A DNA stretch of 64,000 bases from Corynebacterium afermentans subsp. lipophilum (GCF_030408375.1 NZ_CP046530.1:1736001-1800000), one strand, 5' to 3'; numbered from the stretch's first letter, positions 1-9,074 are shown. The notes: a model not told the origin generated them from the letters alone. Program-made: numbers and translations.

Positions 1-260
1 AGCACCTGCCGAAGGCAGTGCCGGGTATTGAGATTGAGGTGCCGGCGGCGACGTATCTGATGTTTTTGAATTTCAAGAACACCAAGCTTGTCGACGAAAA
101 ACCCGCCGCGTGGCTGCGCCGCCACGCCAAGGTGGCCATGAACGAGGGAATGGACTTCGGCCCCGGCGGCGAGCACCGCGCGCGGATGAACTTCGCCACC
201 TCCCCGGAGATCCTGGAGGAGGCGGTGCGGCGGATTGGCGGAGCCGTCGCAAAGCTTTAG
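1..260 (+). CDS. aecD: Cystathionine beta-lyase / C-S lyase, C-terminal part (partial at window edge)
   Basis: This is the C-terminal end of a fold-type I PLP enzyme of the PatB/MalY class. The frame stays open to the window edge (codons from base 3), so the gene starts outside; about 86 residues are visible. The residues include the small-domain pattern LMFLNF and an ending with [11 protein letters not shown] and RMNFATSPE, typical of the substrate-carboxylate-binding Arg region of MalY/AecD proteins. The enzyme cleaves cystathionine to homocysteine, pyruvate and ammonia. In C. glutamicum aecD lies directly upstream of brnQ, and the same order here supports the name. The catalytic lysine is outside the window and cannot be checked. 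Confidence 0.8.
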   Translation, partial: HLPKAVPGIEIEVPAATYLMFLNFKNTKLVDEKPAAWLRRHAKVAMNEGMDFGPGGEHRARMNFATSPEILEEAVRRIGGAVAKL

Positions 261-302
261 CGTTTCACTTTATGGAACCCTATTCCCATCTGGCGGTCGG
301 TT

Positions 303-347
303 GGTTTAGACTCTAGGGAACTTCAACCCAACTAGAGAGGAACGACC
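303..347 (+). promoter_or_regulatory. brnQ promoter-like element and ribosome binding site
   Basis: A -10-like TAGACT (307-312) is followed by an interrupted dyad, CTCTAG (311-316) and CTAGAG (332-337), and a clear Shine-Dalgarno GAGAGGAA (335-342) five bases before the brnQ ATG. No convincing -35 was found. In C. glutamicum brnQ is controlled by Lrp; whether this dyad is such a site is a guess. Confidence 0.4.
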
Positions 348-1778
348 ATGGGTTCCACAGTGGTGTCACAGCCTGAAGGTGGCTCGAAACGCTCCGCCAG
401 CGCGATCGTTGTCACCAGCCTCGCGCTGTTTTCGATGTTCTTCGGCGCGGGCAACCTCATCTTCCCGCCCATGCTGGCCGTGGAAGCCGGCGACAACTTC
501 TGGCCGGCGCTGATCGGCTTCCTCGCCACCGCTTCCCTGCTTCCGGTGCTGGCCGTGATCGCCATTGCGCTGTCCGGCTCGAACCTCCGCGACCTGGCGC
601 AGCGCGCCGGCTCCATCTTCGGCGTTGTCTTCCCGGTGCTGGCGTACCTGTCCATCGGTGCCTTTTACGCGCTGCCGCGCACCGGCGCCGTCTCCTTTGA
701 AACGGCGATCACCCCGCTGTTCGGCCTCGAATCGTTTGCCGCCTCCGGCATCTTCAACGTGCTGTTCTTCGGCATCGCGCTCGCGCTGTCCTGGAACCCC
801 ACCACCATCATGGAGAAGCTGGGCAAGTTCCTCACCCCGGCGCTTCTGGTGCTGTTGATCGTGATGATCTCGGTGGCCGCGTTCCGCTGGAGCGCCGAAC
901 CGGCCGCGCCGAACGAGCCCTACGACGACGGCCCGCTGACCGCCGGCTTGCTCGAGGGTTACCTCACCATGGATTCCATCGCCGCACTGGCGTTTTCCAT
1001 CGTGGTCATCTCCACCCTGCGCCACCGCGGCTTCAGCGAGGGCAAGCCGCTTGTCAACGGCACCATCACCGCCGGTGTGGGCGCCGGCCTGATGCTGGGC
1101 CTGGTCTACATCGGCCTGGGTCTGATCGGCCGCGTCATGCCGAACGCCGCAGAGTTCGACAACGGTGCCGGACTGCTCGCTGAGGCCGCCAACCTGACCA
1201 TGGGCGGCGCCGGCCAGGCCGTGTTCTCCGCCATCGTGCTGCTGGCCTGCCTGACCACCGCGGTGGGCCTGATCACCGCAACTGGAGAGTACTTCTCCGA
1301 GCAATTCGCCGGCTCCTACCGCCTCTGGGCCGTGATCTTCGCGGTCACCTCCATGGTGATCGCTACCCAGGGCCTGGAGTTCGTCATGGCCATTGCCGCA
1401 CCGGTGATTGGCTTCCTCTACCCGCCGGCGATCACCTTGATCGTGCTGACGCTCATCGAGCCGGCCTTCCGCGCCCGCACCCGTTTTAGCTGGGCGTTCT
1501 TCCTGCCGCTGTGGACGGCCGTGGTGTGGTCCGCCATCGAGACGTTGATCTCTCTGGAGTGGGCCGCAGATGCCCTGACCCCGATTGTGCAGTGGGCGCC
1601 GATGTTCGACGCCGGGCTCGGCTGGGTTGTGCCGGTGCTCGTCGCCTTCGCCATCGGCCTCGTCGTGGACTTCGCCCGCCCCAAGCCCGCCATGATCCCG
1701 GGCACCATGGAATCCGTCGAGGGCGAGGACCTGTCCGCGGAGGGCGACGCTGTCCCCGTCCTGCAAGCTAAGGACTAG
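348..1778 (+). CDS. brnQ: Branched-chain amino acid:cation symporter BrnQ
   Basis: The 476-residue polytopic membrane protein belongs to the LIVCS family, which imports leucine, isoleucine and valine with Na+ (or H+). The family signature FFGAGNLIFPP lies near residue 30, inside the first of about twelve hydrophobic segments that run to about residue 445; the last 30 residues are a charged cytoplasmic tail. The length is normal for the family (about 430-480). The ATG has a strong Shine-Dalgarno. The gene follows aecD by 87 bases and precedes a flavin oxidoreductase by 14, the order known from C. glutamicum, so all three may be co-transcribed. Confidence 0.93.
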   Translation: MGSTVVSQPEGGSKRSASAIVVTSLALFSMFFGAGNLIFPPMLAVEAGDNFWPALIGFLATASLLPVLAVIAIALSGSNLRDLAQRAGSIFGVVFPVLAYLSIGAFYALPRTGAVSFETAITPLFGLESFAASGIFNVLFFGIALALSWNPTTIMEKLGKFLTPALLVLLIVMISVAAFRWSAEPAAPNEPYDDGPLTAGLLEGYLTMDSIAALAFSIVVISTLRHRGFSEGKPLVNGTITAGVGAGLMLGLVYIGLGLIGRVMPNAAEFDNGAGLLAEAANLTMGGAGQAVFSAIVLLACLTTAVGLITATGEYFSEQFAGSYRLWAVIFAVTSMVIATQGLEFVMAIAAPVIGFLYPPAITLIVLTLIEPAFRARTRFSWAFFLPLWTAVVWSAIETLISLEWAADALTPIVQWAPMFDAGLGWVVPVLVAFAIGLVVDFARPKPAMIPGTMESVEGEDLSAEGDAVPVLQAKD

Positions 1779-1792
1779 TACGGTGGGGCGGC

Positions 1793-2776
1793 ATGAACGC
1801 TCCACTTTCTCTCATTGATTTCTGCACCCGCTACCCCGGCGAATCCGTCGGCGAAGCGACGCAGCGCTCCGTGGCCTTCGCCCAGCAGGCGGAGGCCTTG
1901 GGCTATTCGCGCATCTGGTACGCGGAGCACCACAACATGTCCAGCATCGTCTCCTCGTCTCCGGCGGTGCTGATCAGCCACATCGGCGCGAAGACCAGCC
2001 GCATCCGCCTCGGCGCCGGCGGCGTGATGCTGCCGAACCACTCCCCGTACGTGATCGCCGAGCAGTTCGGCATGCTGGAGGAGCTCTACCCCGGCCGCAT
2101 CGATCTGGGTCTCGGCCGCGCGCCGGGCACCGACCAGCAGACCCTGGGCCGGGCGCTGCGCCGGGACCCCCGCGCAGCCGAGAACTTCCCGCAGGACGTC
2201 CAGGAGCTGCAGGCGTGGCTGTCCAACACCTCGCCGCTTCCCGGTGTGACCGCGATGCCGGGCTTTAACACCAACGTGCCGCTGATCATCTTGGGCTCGT
2301 CCATGTTCGGCGCTTCTTTGGCAGCGCAGCTGGGTCTGCCGTACGCGTTCGCGTCCCACTTCGCCCCGCAGCACCTGGAGCAGGCCACCGCCTACTACCG
2401 CGACAACTACCAGCCCTCCGAGCGCCACCCGGAGCCGTACTGCATCGCCGCAGTCAACGTCACCGCCGCCGAGACCGAAGAGGACGCGAAGCGCCAGACG
2501 AAGGTGGTACACCGCAACCGCGTGCGCGCATTTATGGGCCGGCAGGGCAAGCAGCTTTCCGACGACCAGCTGGACACCGTGGTCAACTCTTACCAGGGCC
2601 GCCAGATCATCGACATGCTGCGCTACACCGCAGAGGGCACCGGCGAGCAGGTCGCCGAGTACCTGGAGGCGTTCCGGAAAACCGCCCAGGCCAACGAGCT
2701 GATGATCTCCCTGCAGTCCGCCAGCCACGACGAGGTGAGCCGGTCCATGGAGATCCTCGCCGAAGCCTGGGGCTAA
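1793..2776 (+). CDS. LLM-class flavin-dependent oxidoreductase (bacterial luciferase-like)
   Basis: The 327-residue protein has the TIM-barrel pattern of single-component luciferase-like monooxygenases of the MsnO8 type: SLIDFCTRYPGES at the start, RIWYAEHHN (near residue 42), RIRLGAGGVMLPNH (near 70), and LGLGRAPGTD (near 102), which usually contact flavin phosphate. It probably binds FMN; the substrate is unknown. The start has GGTGGGG upstream and lies 14 bases after brnQ, so it is likely in the same transcript. An orthologue occupies this place in C. glutamicum. No truncation or missing motif is evident. Confidence 0.85.
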   Translation: MNAPLSLIDFCTRYPGESVGEATQRSVAFAQQAEALGYSRIWYAEHHNMSSIVSSSPAVLISHIGAKTSRIRLGAGGVMLPNHSPYVIAEQFGMLEELYPGRIDLGLGRAPGTDQQTLGRALRRDPRAAENFPQDVQELQAWLSNTSPLPGVTAMPGFNTNVPLIILGSSMFGASLAAQLGLPYAFASHFAPQHLEQATAYYRDNYQPSERHPEPYCIAAVNVTAAETEEDAKRQTKVVHRNRVRAFMGRQGKQLSDDQLDTVVNSYQGRQIIDMLRYTAEGTGEQVAEYLEAFRKTAQANELMISLQSASHDEVSRSMEILAEAWG

Positions 2777-2896
2777 GCAGGAAAACACCTCGGGGTTTGT
2801 GGGACAGTCCTCCAACTAATAGGAGTTACGCGATGGCTGGTTTAGTATCAGGTGTCGTTACATTCCAGGTTGTCTAAAAAGGACGTGATTCCGCCC

Positions 2897-3676
2897 ATGG
2901 CGCAACTGCCCACCGGCCCGCTTCGCCGCCCGCAGCAGCACGAGGAGATCGCGGACTACCTGCGCGACGAAATCTTCGCGGGCCACATCCCGGCCGGCGA
3001 GTCGCTGCCCAGCGAGGTAGAGCTGTGCGAGCAGTTCAACACCTCCCGCGGGCCGGTGCGCCAGGCGGTGGCCACGTTGCGCGCCGAGGGGCTGTTGTCC
3101 TCCGGCCGCGGCCGCCGCTCGTTGGTGCTGTCCAACACGCGCACCGAGACGTTCGAGGAGATTTTGTCCAACACCTCCTGGCTGTTCCGCATGGGCAAAG
3201 ACCCCAGCGAGGACATGGAGCAGTTCGGCATGGACACCGCCAGCGAGGAATTGGCGGAGTACATGGGCATTAACCCGGGCGACGAGGTCTTCGTGGTCCG
3301 CCGCGTGCGCAGCGCCGACGGTGAGCCGGCGGTGATTGAGCGGATGGCGTTTTTGCCGTCGCTCGCAGAGGTCATTGAAACGGTGGACACGTCCGAGCAG
3401 TCGATCCACCGCGAGCTCATCCGCGCGGGCGCCGACTTCAACAACATCTCGCGCGCTTTCACCATCGAGCAGGCGGACGCGGATACCGCCTCCAAGCTGG
3501 GCATTGCCGAAAATGCGCCGGTGCTGCGTGTGAAGATCAAGGCGCTGACCCACAACGGCGACGTACTCGAAGCCGCCGAGCACATCTTCCGCGTGGATAA
3601 CCTCTCCTTCGGTCTGAACAACGTGCGCGGGCACTCCTCCCCGATCTGGTTCCAGACTGAATCCGAGATCCACTAA
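2897..3676 (+). CDS. GntR family regulator with UTRA effector domain (HutC/FadR-like)
   Basis: The N-terminal winged helix (about residues 12-80: EEIADYLRDEIFAGHI, LPSEVELCEQF, RGPVRQAVATLR) is followed by a UTRA ligand-binding domain (about 95-250; FVVRRVRSADGEPAVIER), which in this family binds small metabolites. The ATG at 2897 gives the usual N-terminus (259 aa). An in-frame GTG at 2852 would add 15 residues and has a -10-like TAGTAT just upstream, so a leaderless longer form is possible. The gene ends 10 bases before the ABC transporter lipoprotein gene and probably controls that operon; this is inferred from position only. The ligand cannot be told from sequence. Confidence 0.85.
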   Translation: MAQLPTGPLRRPQQHEEIADYLRDEIFAGHIPAGESLPSEVELCEQFNTSRGPVRQAVATLRAEGLLSSGRGRRSLVLSNTRTETFEEILSNTSWLFRMGKDPSEDMEQFGMDTASEELAEYMGINPGDEVFVVRRVRSADGEPAVIERMAFLPSLAEVIETVDTSEQSIHRELIRAGADFNNISRAFTIEQADADTASKLGIAENAPVLRVKIKALTHNGDVLEAAEHIFRVDNLSFGLNNVRGHSSPIWFQTESEIH

Positions 3677-3686
3677 CCTTTCCCTC

Positions 3687-5114
3687 ATGCATCCAAGGAC
3701 TCTGGTGGCCGCGGCCGCCTTGGCCCTCCCGTTGGCAGCGTGCGGTGATTCCGCACCGCGCGACAACGTGGTGGTGGCGGCGTCGGCGGCCCCTGCGGGG
3801 TTGGACTTCACCACCACCGGCGGAGCGGCCGCACCCCAGGCGCTGGTGGGAAACGTGTACGAAACGCTGGTGCGTATCGACGCCACCGGCACCCCCGTGC
3901 CCCACCTCGCCGAACGCGTCGAGCGAGACGGCGGCGTATTTACATTCCACCTGCGCGACGGCGTGACGTTTGCAGACGGCACACCGTTTACCGCCGACGA
4001 CGCAGCCTTTTCCATCCGCTACGTGCAAAACGAGTGGACCAACGGGCTGAAAGCCCAGATGGACCCGGTCACACACGTCGAGGTGGTAGACGAGCACACA
4101 CTGCGCGTGACCGTCGAAGGCGGCGAGGCTGCCGAAGACGCATGGCTGTGGACCATGGGCACGCTGACGGGGGCGATGATGACACCGGCAGGCGTCGATA
4201 AGCTTGCGACTGCTCCCCTGGGCACCGGGCCGTACACCGTGAAACGCTTCGACGTCGGCGAAGCAATCGAGCTCGACGCGCGCGAGGATTACTGGGGCGG
4301 CGATGTCGCGCACGACGGGCTGATCCGCTACTTCGACGACCCGGTCTCCGCCGTCAACGCGCTGCGCGTGGGCGACGCTGACGTGGTGTGGGGCATGCAG
4401 GCGCCACAACTGATCGACACCCTGCCGGAGGACATCCGCGTCGAGGTCGGCACCACCAACGGCGAGGTGCTGCTTTCAATGAACAACACCCGCGCCCCCT
4501 TCGACGACCCGGATGTGCGCCGCGCCGTGGCCTACGCGGTGGACCGGGCGGCGGTCAACGAGGTGGTCTACAACGGCCTGGGCACCGACACCGGAGGCGC
4601 GCCCGTGCCGCCGACGGACCCCTGGTACCCGGGCCGCGACTTCTACCCCTTCGACCCGGACAAGGCCCGCGAGCTGCTCGCCGGGCGCACCCCGGACATC
4701 ACCATCACCGTGCCCAACCGCCCCTACGCGCAAGAGGCAAGCGAGCTCATTTACTCGCAGCTTCAGGACGTCGGCTTCCGCGTGCGCCTCGAGACCGTCG
4801 AGTTCCCCGCGGTCTGGTTGAACCAGGTGCTCAAAGGCCACGACTACCAGGCATCGCTCGTCTCCCACGTGGAGCCGCGCGACGTGCCCATGCTGTTTGG
4901 CAACCCGGAGTACTACCTGGGCTACGACAACGCGGTGGTGCGCGAGCGCATCGCCGCCGGCGACATGGCCGGGGCGGTGGAGCAGATCATGGACGACGCC
5001 GCGGCGCTGACCCTGACCAACGCGCCGAACATCGTGCTCTACGCCCCCGGGGTTTCCGGCCTTAACCCGAACGTGGTCACCGACTCGCTGCCGTTGAACG
5101 AGGTGGAGAAATGA
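3687..5114 (+). CDS. ABC transporter substrate-binding lipoprotein, family 5 (oligopeptide/nickel type)
   Basis: The 475-residue protein starts with a lipoprotein signal peptide ending in the lipobox LAAC (Cys about residue 19). The mature part has the SBP family 5 layout: NVYETLVRID near 55, HLRDGVTFADGTPFTADDAAFSIRY near 90-112, GTGPYTV near 180, and DDPDVRRAVAYAVDR near 275. Such proteins capture peptides, nickel chelates or sugars outside the membrane and hand them to permeases. It is the first transporter gene after the GntR regulator and overlaps the next gene by ATGA (5111-5114). It could be a dipeptide, opine or glutathione binder; ligand unknown. Confidence 0.9.
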   Translation: MHPRTLVAAAALALPLAACGDSAPRDNVVVAASAAPAGLDFTTTGGAAAPQALVGNVYETLVRIDATGTPVPHLAERVERDGGVFTFHLRDGVTFADGTPFTADDAAFSIRYVQNEWTNGLKAQMDPVTHVEVVDEHTLRVTVEGGEAAEDAWLWTMGTLTGAMMTPAGVDKLATAPLGTGPYTVKRFDVGEAIELDAREDYWGGDVAHDGLIRYFDDPVSAVNALRVGDADVVWGMQAPQLIDTLPEDIRVEVGTTNGEVLLSMNNTRAPFDDPDVRRAVAYAVDRAAVNEVVYNGLGTDTGGAPVPPTDPWYPGRDFYPFDPDKARELLAGRTPDITITVPNRPYAQEASELIYSQLQDVGFRVRLETVEFPAVWLNQVLKGHDYQASLVSHVEPRDVPMLFGNPEYYLGYDNAVVRERIAAGDMAGAVEQIMDDAAALTLTNAPNIVLYAPGVSGLNPNVVTDSLPLNEVEK

Positions 5115-6034
5115 TCCGCACCATCGGCAACCACATCCTGCGCTTCGTCCTGCTGCTCGCCGCGGCGAGCGTGGTCATTTTCACCTTGCTGCGCGCGGTA
5201 CCCGGCGACCCGGCGCGCGTGGCACTTGGTGTCTCGGCCACCGAGGAGGCCGTCGCGGAGCTGTCCACGCGCCTCGGGCTGGATAAGCCGCTGCCGGCGC
5301 AGTACTTCGATTGGGTTTCCGGTCTGCTCACCGGCGACTTCGGCATCTCCATGGCCTCGGGCAAGGACATCACCGACACGGTGATCGAGCGCGCCGGGGT
5401 CTCGCTGACACTCACCCTGGTGGCCATGGCGGTGTCCCTTGCCGTGGCGGTGCCGGTGGGTGTCTACCTGGCCCGGCGCGCCCACGCCCCCGGCGGCGTG
5501 CTCGTCGGCGCGCTGTCGCAGGTGGGCATCATCGTGCCGTCGTTTTTAGTCGGCATCGCCCTGGTCGCCCTGTTTTCGGTGCGGCTGGGCTGGCTGCCCG
5601 CCAACGGCTGGGGCACGCCTGCGCATGCGGTGCTGCCGGTGGCCTCGCTCGCACTGGTGCAGGCCTCGATCCTCACGCGCTACGTCGCCGCTTCCGTGCG
5701 CGAGGAGATGGGCAAGGATTATGTGAGGACGGGCAGGGCCCTTGGTGCGTCGATAGGCAATGTGCTTTTCACCTCGGCGCTTCGAAACGCCGCGCTGCCG
5801 GTGATCACGGTCGTCGGCGTGCAGCTGGCGTCGCTGGTGGTGGGCGCTGTGGTGATCGAGCGCGTGTTCACGATTCCTGGTTTGGGCACCATGCTTCTCG
5901 ACGCAGTAGGCAACCGCGACCTGGCCACCGTGCAAACCGTGATGATGGTCATCGTGGCATTCACCCTGGTGGTGAACCTGATCGTGGACCTGACGTACTC
6001 GGTTGTGGACCCGCGGATTCGGAGGCAGGCATGA
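5111..6034 (+). CDS. ABC transporter permease, DppB/OppB type
   Basis: The 307-residue membrane protein has the DppB layout: an N-terminal helix, the extracellular RAVPGDPAR region near residue 30, five further helices and the cytoplasmic EAA loop (EMGKDYVRTGRALGAS near 200) that contacts the ATPase. The C-terminus has the usual VIERVFTIPGLG and the DPRIR ending. It forms a heterodimeric channel with the next permease. ATGA overlaps with both neighbours show tight translational coupling. Confidence 0.93.
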   Translation: MIRTIGNHILRFVLLLAAASVVIFTLLRAVPGDPARVALGVSATEEAVAELSTRLGLDKPLPAQYFDWVSGLLTGDFGISMASGKDITDTVIERAGVSLTLTLVAMAVSLAVAVPVGVYLARRAHAPGGVLVGALSQVGIIVPSFLVGIALVALFSVRLGWLPANGWGTPAHAVLPVASLALVQASILTRYVAASVREEMGKDYVRTGRALGASIGNVLFTSALRNAALPVITVVGVQLASLVVGAVVIERVFTIPGLGTMLLDAVGNRDLATVQTVMMVIVAFTLVVNLIVDLTYSVVDPRIRRQA

Positions 6035-6810
6035 GCTGGCAGCGCAAAGCAGGCGCGGTGATCGTCGCGCTGGTCGCCCTGGCGGCCGTGGTGTCGCTCG
6101 TGTGGACGCCCTACGACCCGCTGCAGACCGAAGTCGCCGCGCGGTTGCAGGGCACGTCCGCGGCGCACTGGATGGGTACCGACCAGTTCGGCCGCGACAT
6201 CCTCTCGCGCGTGATGGACGGCGCACGGCTGACGCTGACCGTGGCCGTGGGTGCGGTCGCATTATCCGGGCTGATCGGCGTACCGCTGGGAATCTGGGCC
6301 GGCATGCGGCGCGGCGCGTCGAGGTTTGTCATGGCCGGCGCCGACCTGCTGCTCGCCTTCCCCGCGCTGCTTTTGGCGATCGTGTTCACCGCCGTGTTCG
6401 GCGCCTCCATCTGGATTGTGGTGCTGGCCATCGGCATCGCCGGCATCCCCGCCTTCGTGCGCGTGGCGCGCGCCGGGACCATGCAGGTGATGCAGCGCGA
6501 CTACATCCTGGCCGCGCGCATCGCCAAGGTCTCCGGGCCTGCGATCGCGTGGCGGCACGTGCTGCCGAACATCTGGCCGCTCGTGCTCACCCAGGTCTCC
6601 GTCGCGGTCGCGCTGGCCATCCTGGCGGAGGCCGGCTTGTCCTTCCTCGGCCTCGGCGCGCCAGCGCCCTACGCCTCCTGGGGCCGCATGCTGCAGGCCT
6701 CCCAGCCGTACCTGGCCACCTCCCCGCACCTGGCGCTGTGGCCCGGCGCCGCAATCGCGCTGACCGTGCTGGGCTTCAACCTTCTGGGACACGCTGATGA
6801 TCGACGTTAA
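6031..6810 (+). CDS. ABC transporter permease, DppC/OppC type, with an aberrant C-terminus
   Basis: The ATG at 6031 overlaps the stop of the DppB-type gene, giving 259 residues. The protein carries the DppC pattern HWMGTDQFGRDILSRVM (near 50), six hydrophobic segments, an EAA loop (RDYILAARIAKVSG near 158) and EAGLSFLGLG near 200. The end is odd: family members read GFNLLGD followed by about ten residues, but here the frame changes to GFNLLGHADDRR and stops inside the next gene (14-base overlap). Adding one base near 6788 would restore GFNLLGDTL and fuse the frame to the ATPase. Either the end diverged naturally or there was a small deletion. The core channel looks intact. Confidence 0.87.
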   Translation: MSWQRKAGAVIVALVALAAVVSLVWTPYDPLQTEVAARLQGTSAAHWMGTDQFGRDILSRVMDGARLTLTVAVGAVALSGLIGVPLGIWAGMRRGASRFVMAGADLLLAFPALLLAIVFTAVFGASIWIVVLAIGIAGIPAFVRVARAGTMQVMQRDYILAARIAKVSGPAIAWRHVLPNIWPLVLTQVSVAVALAILAEAGLSFLGLGAPAPYASWGRMLQASQPYLATSPHLALWPGAAIALTVLGFNLLGHADDRR

Positions 6811-8128
6811 GCACTTATCCATCCCCGGCATCCTGGACGACATCACCTTTTCCGTCGCGCCCGGCGAGCGCGTGGGCATCATCGGCGAGTCCGGCTCCGG
6901 CAAGTCCGTCACCGCGCTTTCCATCATGGGCTTAAGCGACCTGCCGGCGGAGGGCTCCGTCACCGTCGACGGCACCGAGATGGTGGGCACCCCGGACCGC
7001 ATGCGCCGGCGCGTGCGCGGCAGGAAAGTCGCGATGGTGTTCCAGGAGCCGATGACGGCGCTGGACCCGCTGAAAAAGATCGGCAAACTCGTCTCCCGCG
7101 AGCTTCTGCGCGAGGTCGGCGTGGACCGCCCCGGCGCCTACCCGCACGAGCTGTCCGGCGGGCAGCGCCAGCGAGTGCTGATCGCGCTGGCGCTGTCGCA
7201 AAACCCGGACGTGCTCATTTGCGACGAACCCACCACCGCCTTAGACGCCATCGTGCAGGCGGAAATCCTGGAGCTTTTGGACCGCCTCGTGCGCGAGCGC
7301 GGCATGGCGCTGCTGTTCATCTCCCATGACCTCGCCGTGGTGCGCCGCATGACCGACCGTGTGCTCGTGTTCAAGGGCGGGCGCATGATGGCGCCGGACT
7401 CCGACTACGCCAAGGCGCTTGCCGCCGCAGCCGAGCCCGGCCCGCCCGCCGAGGCGATCGCGCTCGGCGAGCCGGTGGTGACCCTGGACGGCGTCTCGCT
7501 GCGGCGCGGGCACACCCTCGCCGTCGACGACGTGGACCTCACCGTGCGCGCCGGCGAGCGCCTCGCCATCGTCGGCGGGTCCGGCTCTGGCAAGACGTCG
7601 CTGTTGCACCTCATCGCGGGCCTGCGCGAGCCGACCTCCGGCACCGTGCGCGTGCAAGGTGACGTGCAGATGGTCTTCCAGGACCCGTACTCGTCGCTGG
7701 ATCCGCGGATGGCCGTGAGGACGTCGATACGCGAGGCGGGCGTCGATGCCGCCCGCGCCGACGACGTGCTCGCGCGCGTGGGGCTCGAAGGCGCCGGCGA
7801 CCGCACGCCACGTCAGTTCTCGGGCGGGCAGCGCCAGCGCATCTCGATCGCGCGCGCCGCGGCACCACGCCCGAGCATTTTGCTTGCCGACGAGCCCGTC
7901 TCCGCCCTCGACGCCACCATCCAAGACCAGGTGCTGGATCTGCTGCGTGACACCGTCGGCAAGCACACGCTCATCTTTGTCACCCACGACCTGAAGGTCG
8001 CCCGCGAGCTGTGCCCCACTGTGGCGGTGATGCGGCACGGGCGCATCGTGGAGCAAGGGGAAACCGAAAAGATCTGGGCGGCACCTGAGCACCCATACAC
8101 GCGCGAGCTACTCGACGCAGTGTTGTAA
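6797..8128 (+). CDS. ABC transporter double ATPase (DppD-DppF fusion type)
   Basis: Two complete nucleotide-binding domains lie in one 443-residue chain. Domain 1 has Walker A GESGSGKS (near 35), signature LSGGQRQRV (near 117) and Walker B LICDEPTTALD. Domain 2 has Walker A GGSGSGKT (near 258), signature FSGGQRQRI (near 340) and Walker B LLADEPVSALD, followed by the switch His in FVTHD. Many systems use separate DppD and DppF; here one gene supplies the ATPase pair for the two permeases upstream. Both domains are shorter than in typical DppD/DppF proteins, with reduced C-terminal oligopeptide extensions. It overlaps the permease gene by 14 bases and lacks a strong ribosome site, so translation is probably coupled. 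Confidence 0.92.
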   Translation: MIDVKHLSIPGILDDITFSVAPGERVGIIGESGSGKSVTALSIMGLSDLPAEGSVTVDGTEMVGTPDRMRRRVRGRKVAMVFQEPMTALDPLKKIGKLVSRELLREVGVDRPGAYPHELSGGQRQRVLIALALSQNPDVLICDEPTTALDAIVQAEILELLDRLVRERGMALLFISHDLAVVRRMTDRVLVFKGGRMMAPDSDYAKALAAAAEPGPPAEAIALGEPVVTLDGVSLRRGHTLAVDDVDLTVRAGERLAIVGGSGSGKTSLLHLIAGLREPTSGTVRVQGDVQMVFQDPYSSLDPRMAVRTSIREAGVDAARADDVLARVGLEGAGDRTPRQFSGGQRQRISIARAAAPRPSILLADEPVSALDATIQDQVLDLLRDTVGKHTLIFVTHDLKVARELCPTVAVMRHGRIVEQGETEKIWAAPEHPYTRELLDAVL

Positions 8129-8151
8129 GTGGGTGCTGTAAATTGACGGCC

Positions 8152-9048
8152 ATGAGTATGTGCGTCGTCGGATCCATCAACGCCGACCTGACCGTCAACG
8201 TCGAGCGCCACCCCACCCCGGGCGAGACCCTGCTGGGCGCAGGCGGCGGCATCACCGCCGGGGGCAAAGGCGCGAACCAGGCCGTCGCCGCGGCGAAGCT
8301 GGGCACCCCGGTCGTGCTCGTCGGCGCGACCGGCACCGACGCCAACGCCGACCCCGCCACCGCGATCCTCCGCGAGGCCGGCGTGGACATGCGCCACGTC
8401 GAAGAAGTTGAGGCAGTCACCGGCCTGGCCGTGATCACCGTCGCGGCCAACGGCGAGAACACCGTCCTCGTGGTGCCGGGGGCGAACGCGCTGGTGGACG
8501 CGGCATTCGTAGACAGGCACGCAGACGCTGTGGAGAGCGCCGAGCTGGTGCTGCTGCAAGGCGAGATCCCCGCCGACGGGTTTGCGCGCGCTGTGGAGTT
8601 GGCGCGGGGGCGCGTGGTGGTCAACCTCGCACCCGTCGTCGACGTGCCGCGCGAGGCGCTGCTTGCCGCCGATCCCCTCATGGCCAACGAGCACGAAGCC
8701 GGCCTGATCCTGGAGCAGCTCGGCCTCGACGGCGCGGGCACGCCGGAGGAGCTGGCGCGGCGCCTGCTGGACGCCGGGTTCGCCTCCGTGGTGCTCACCT
8801 TGGGCTCCGCGGGCGCGCTGGTGGCCACCGCCGAGGAGCTCACCCACATCGACTCGCCCAAGGTAGAGGCGGTGGACACCGTCGGCGCGGGCGACTCGTT
8901 CGCGGGCGCGTTCTGCCACCGCATCCTCGAAGGCGACAGGATGGCCGACGCCGCGGCGTTCGCCTGCCGCGTCGGCGCGTTCTCGGTCACCCGGCCCGGC
9001 GCGCAGCCGTCCTACCCGTCCGTGGGAGACGCGCTGCCAGAGATCTAG
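8152..9048 (+). CDS. rbsK: PfkB-family sugar kinase, ribokinase-like
   Basis: The 298-residue protein has the ribokinase pattern: VGSINADL near the N-terminus, the sugar-binding GGKGANQAVAAAKLG near residue 40, and the catalytic anion-hole motif DTVGAGDSFAGAF near 245, with Asp as base. It probably phosphorylates ribose or a related sugar with ATP. ATG 8152 is preferred over an in-frame TTG at 8143; an ATG at 8158 is also possible. No strong ribosome site is seen and AAATTG precedes the start. It follows the ABC transporter by about 20 bases. Its TAG stop lies inside the 6-bp target duplication of the adjacent transposon, so the insertion left the protein intact. Confidence 0.85.
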   Translation: MSMCVVGSINADLTVNVERHPTPGETLLGAGGGITAGGKGANQAVAAAKLGTPVVLVGATGTDANADPATAILREAGVDMRHVEEVEAVTGLAVITVAANGENTVLVVPGANALVDAAFVDRHADAVESAELVLLQGEIPADGFARAVELARGRVVVNLAPVVDVPREALLAADPLMANEHEAGLILEQLGLDGAGTPEELARRLLDAGFASVVLTLGSAGALVATAEELTHIDSPKVEAVDTVGAGDSFAGAFCHRILEGDRMADAAAFACRVGAFSVTRPGAQPSYPSVGDALPEI

Positions 9049-9049
9049 A
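9044..9049. repeat. Left target-site duplication TCTAGA
   Basis: This six-base direct repeat matches 12059-12064. It contains the CTAG core preferred by IS481-type transposases and includes the stop codon of the ribokinase gene. Because TCTAGA is palindromic, it could in principle be counted as part of the inverted repeat instead. Confidence 0.8.
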
Positions 9050-9074
9050 TGTACTGACCGGACACGTTGATCGA
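9050..9074 (+). repeat. Left terminal inverted repeat of the IS481-type transposon
   Basis: The first 12 bases (TGTACTGACCGG) are identical to the complement of the right end. In total 21 of 25 positions match 12034-12058 read in reverse. Confidence 0.85.

Noticed and set aside
366..1805. 479-codon frame opposite brnQ
   Set aside because: Translation is His/Arg/Gly/Gln-rich with no domain, while the plus strand encodes a clear BrnQ.
5311..6030. In-frame upstream extension of the second permease
   Set aside because: The extension overlaps DppB fully and is Arg/Gly/His-rich; the real start is the ATG at 6031 that overlaps the DppB stop.
9048..9054. Interruption of the ribokinase gene by the transposon
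   Set aside because: The ribokinase TAG lies in the target duplication, so the original stop is preserved and the protein is full length.
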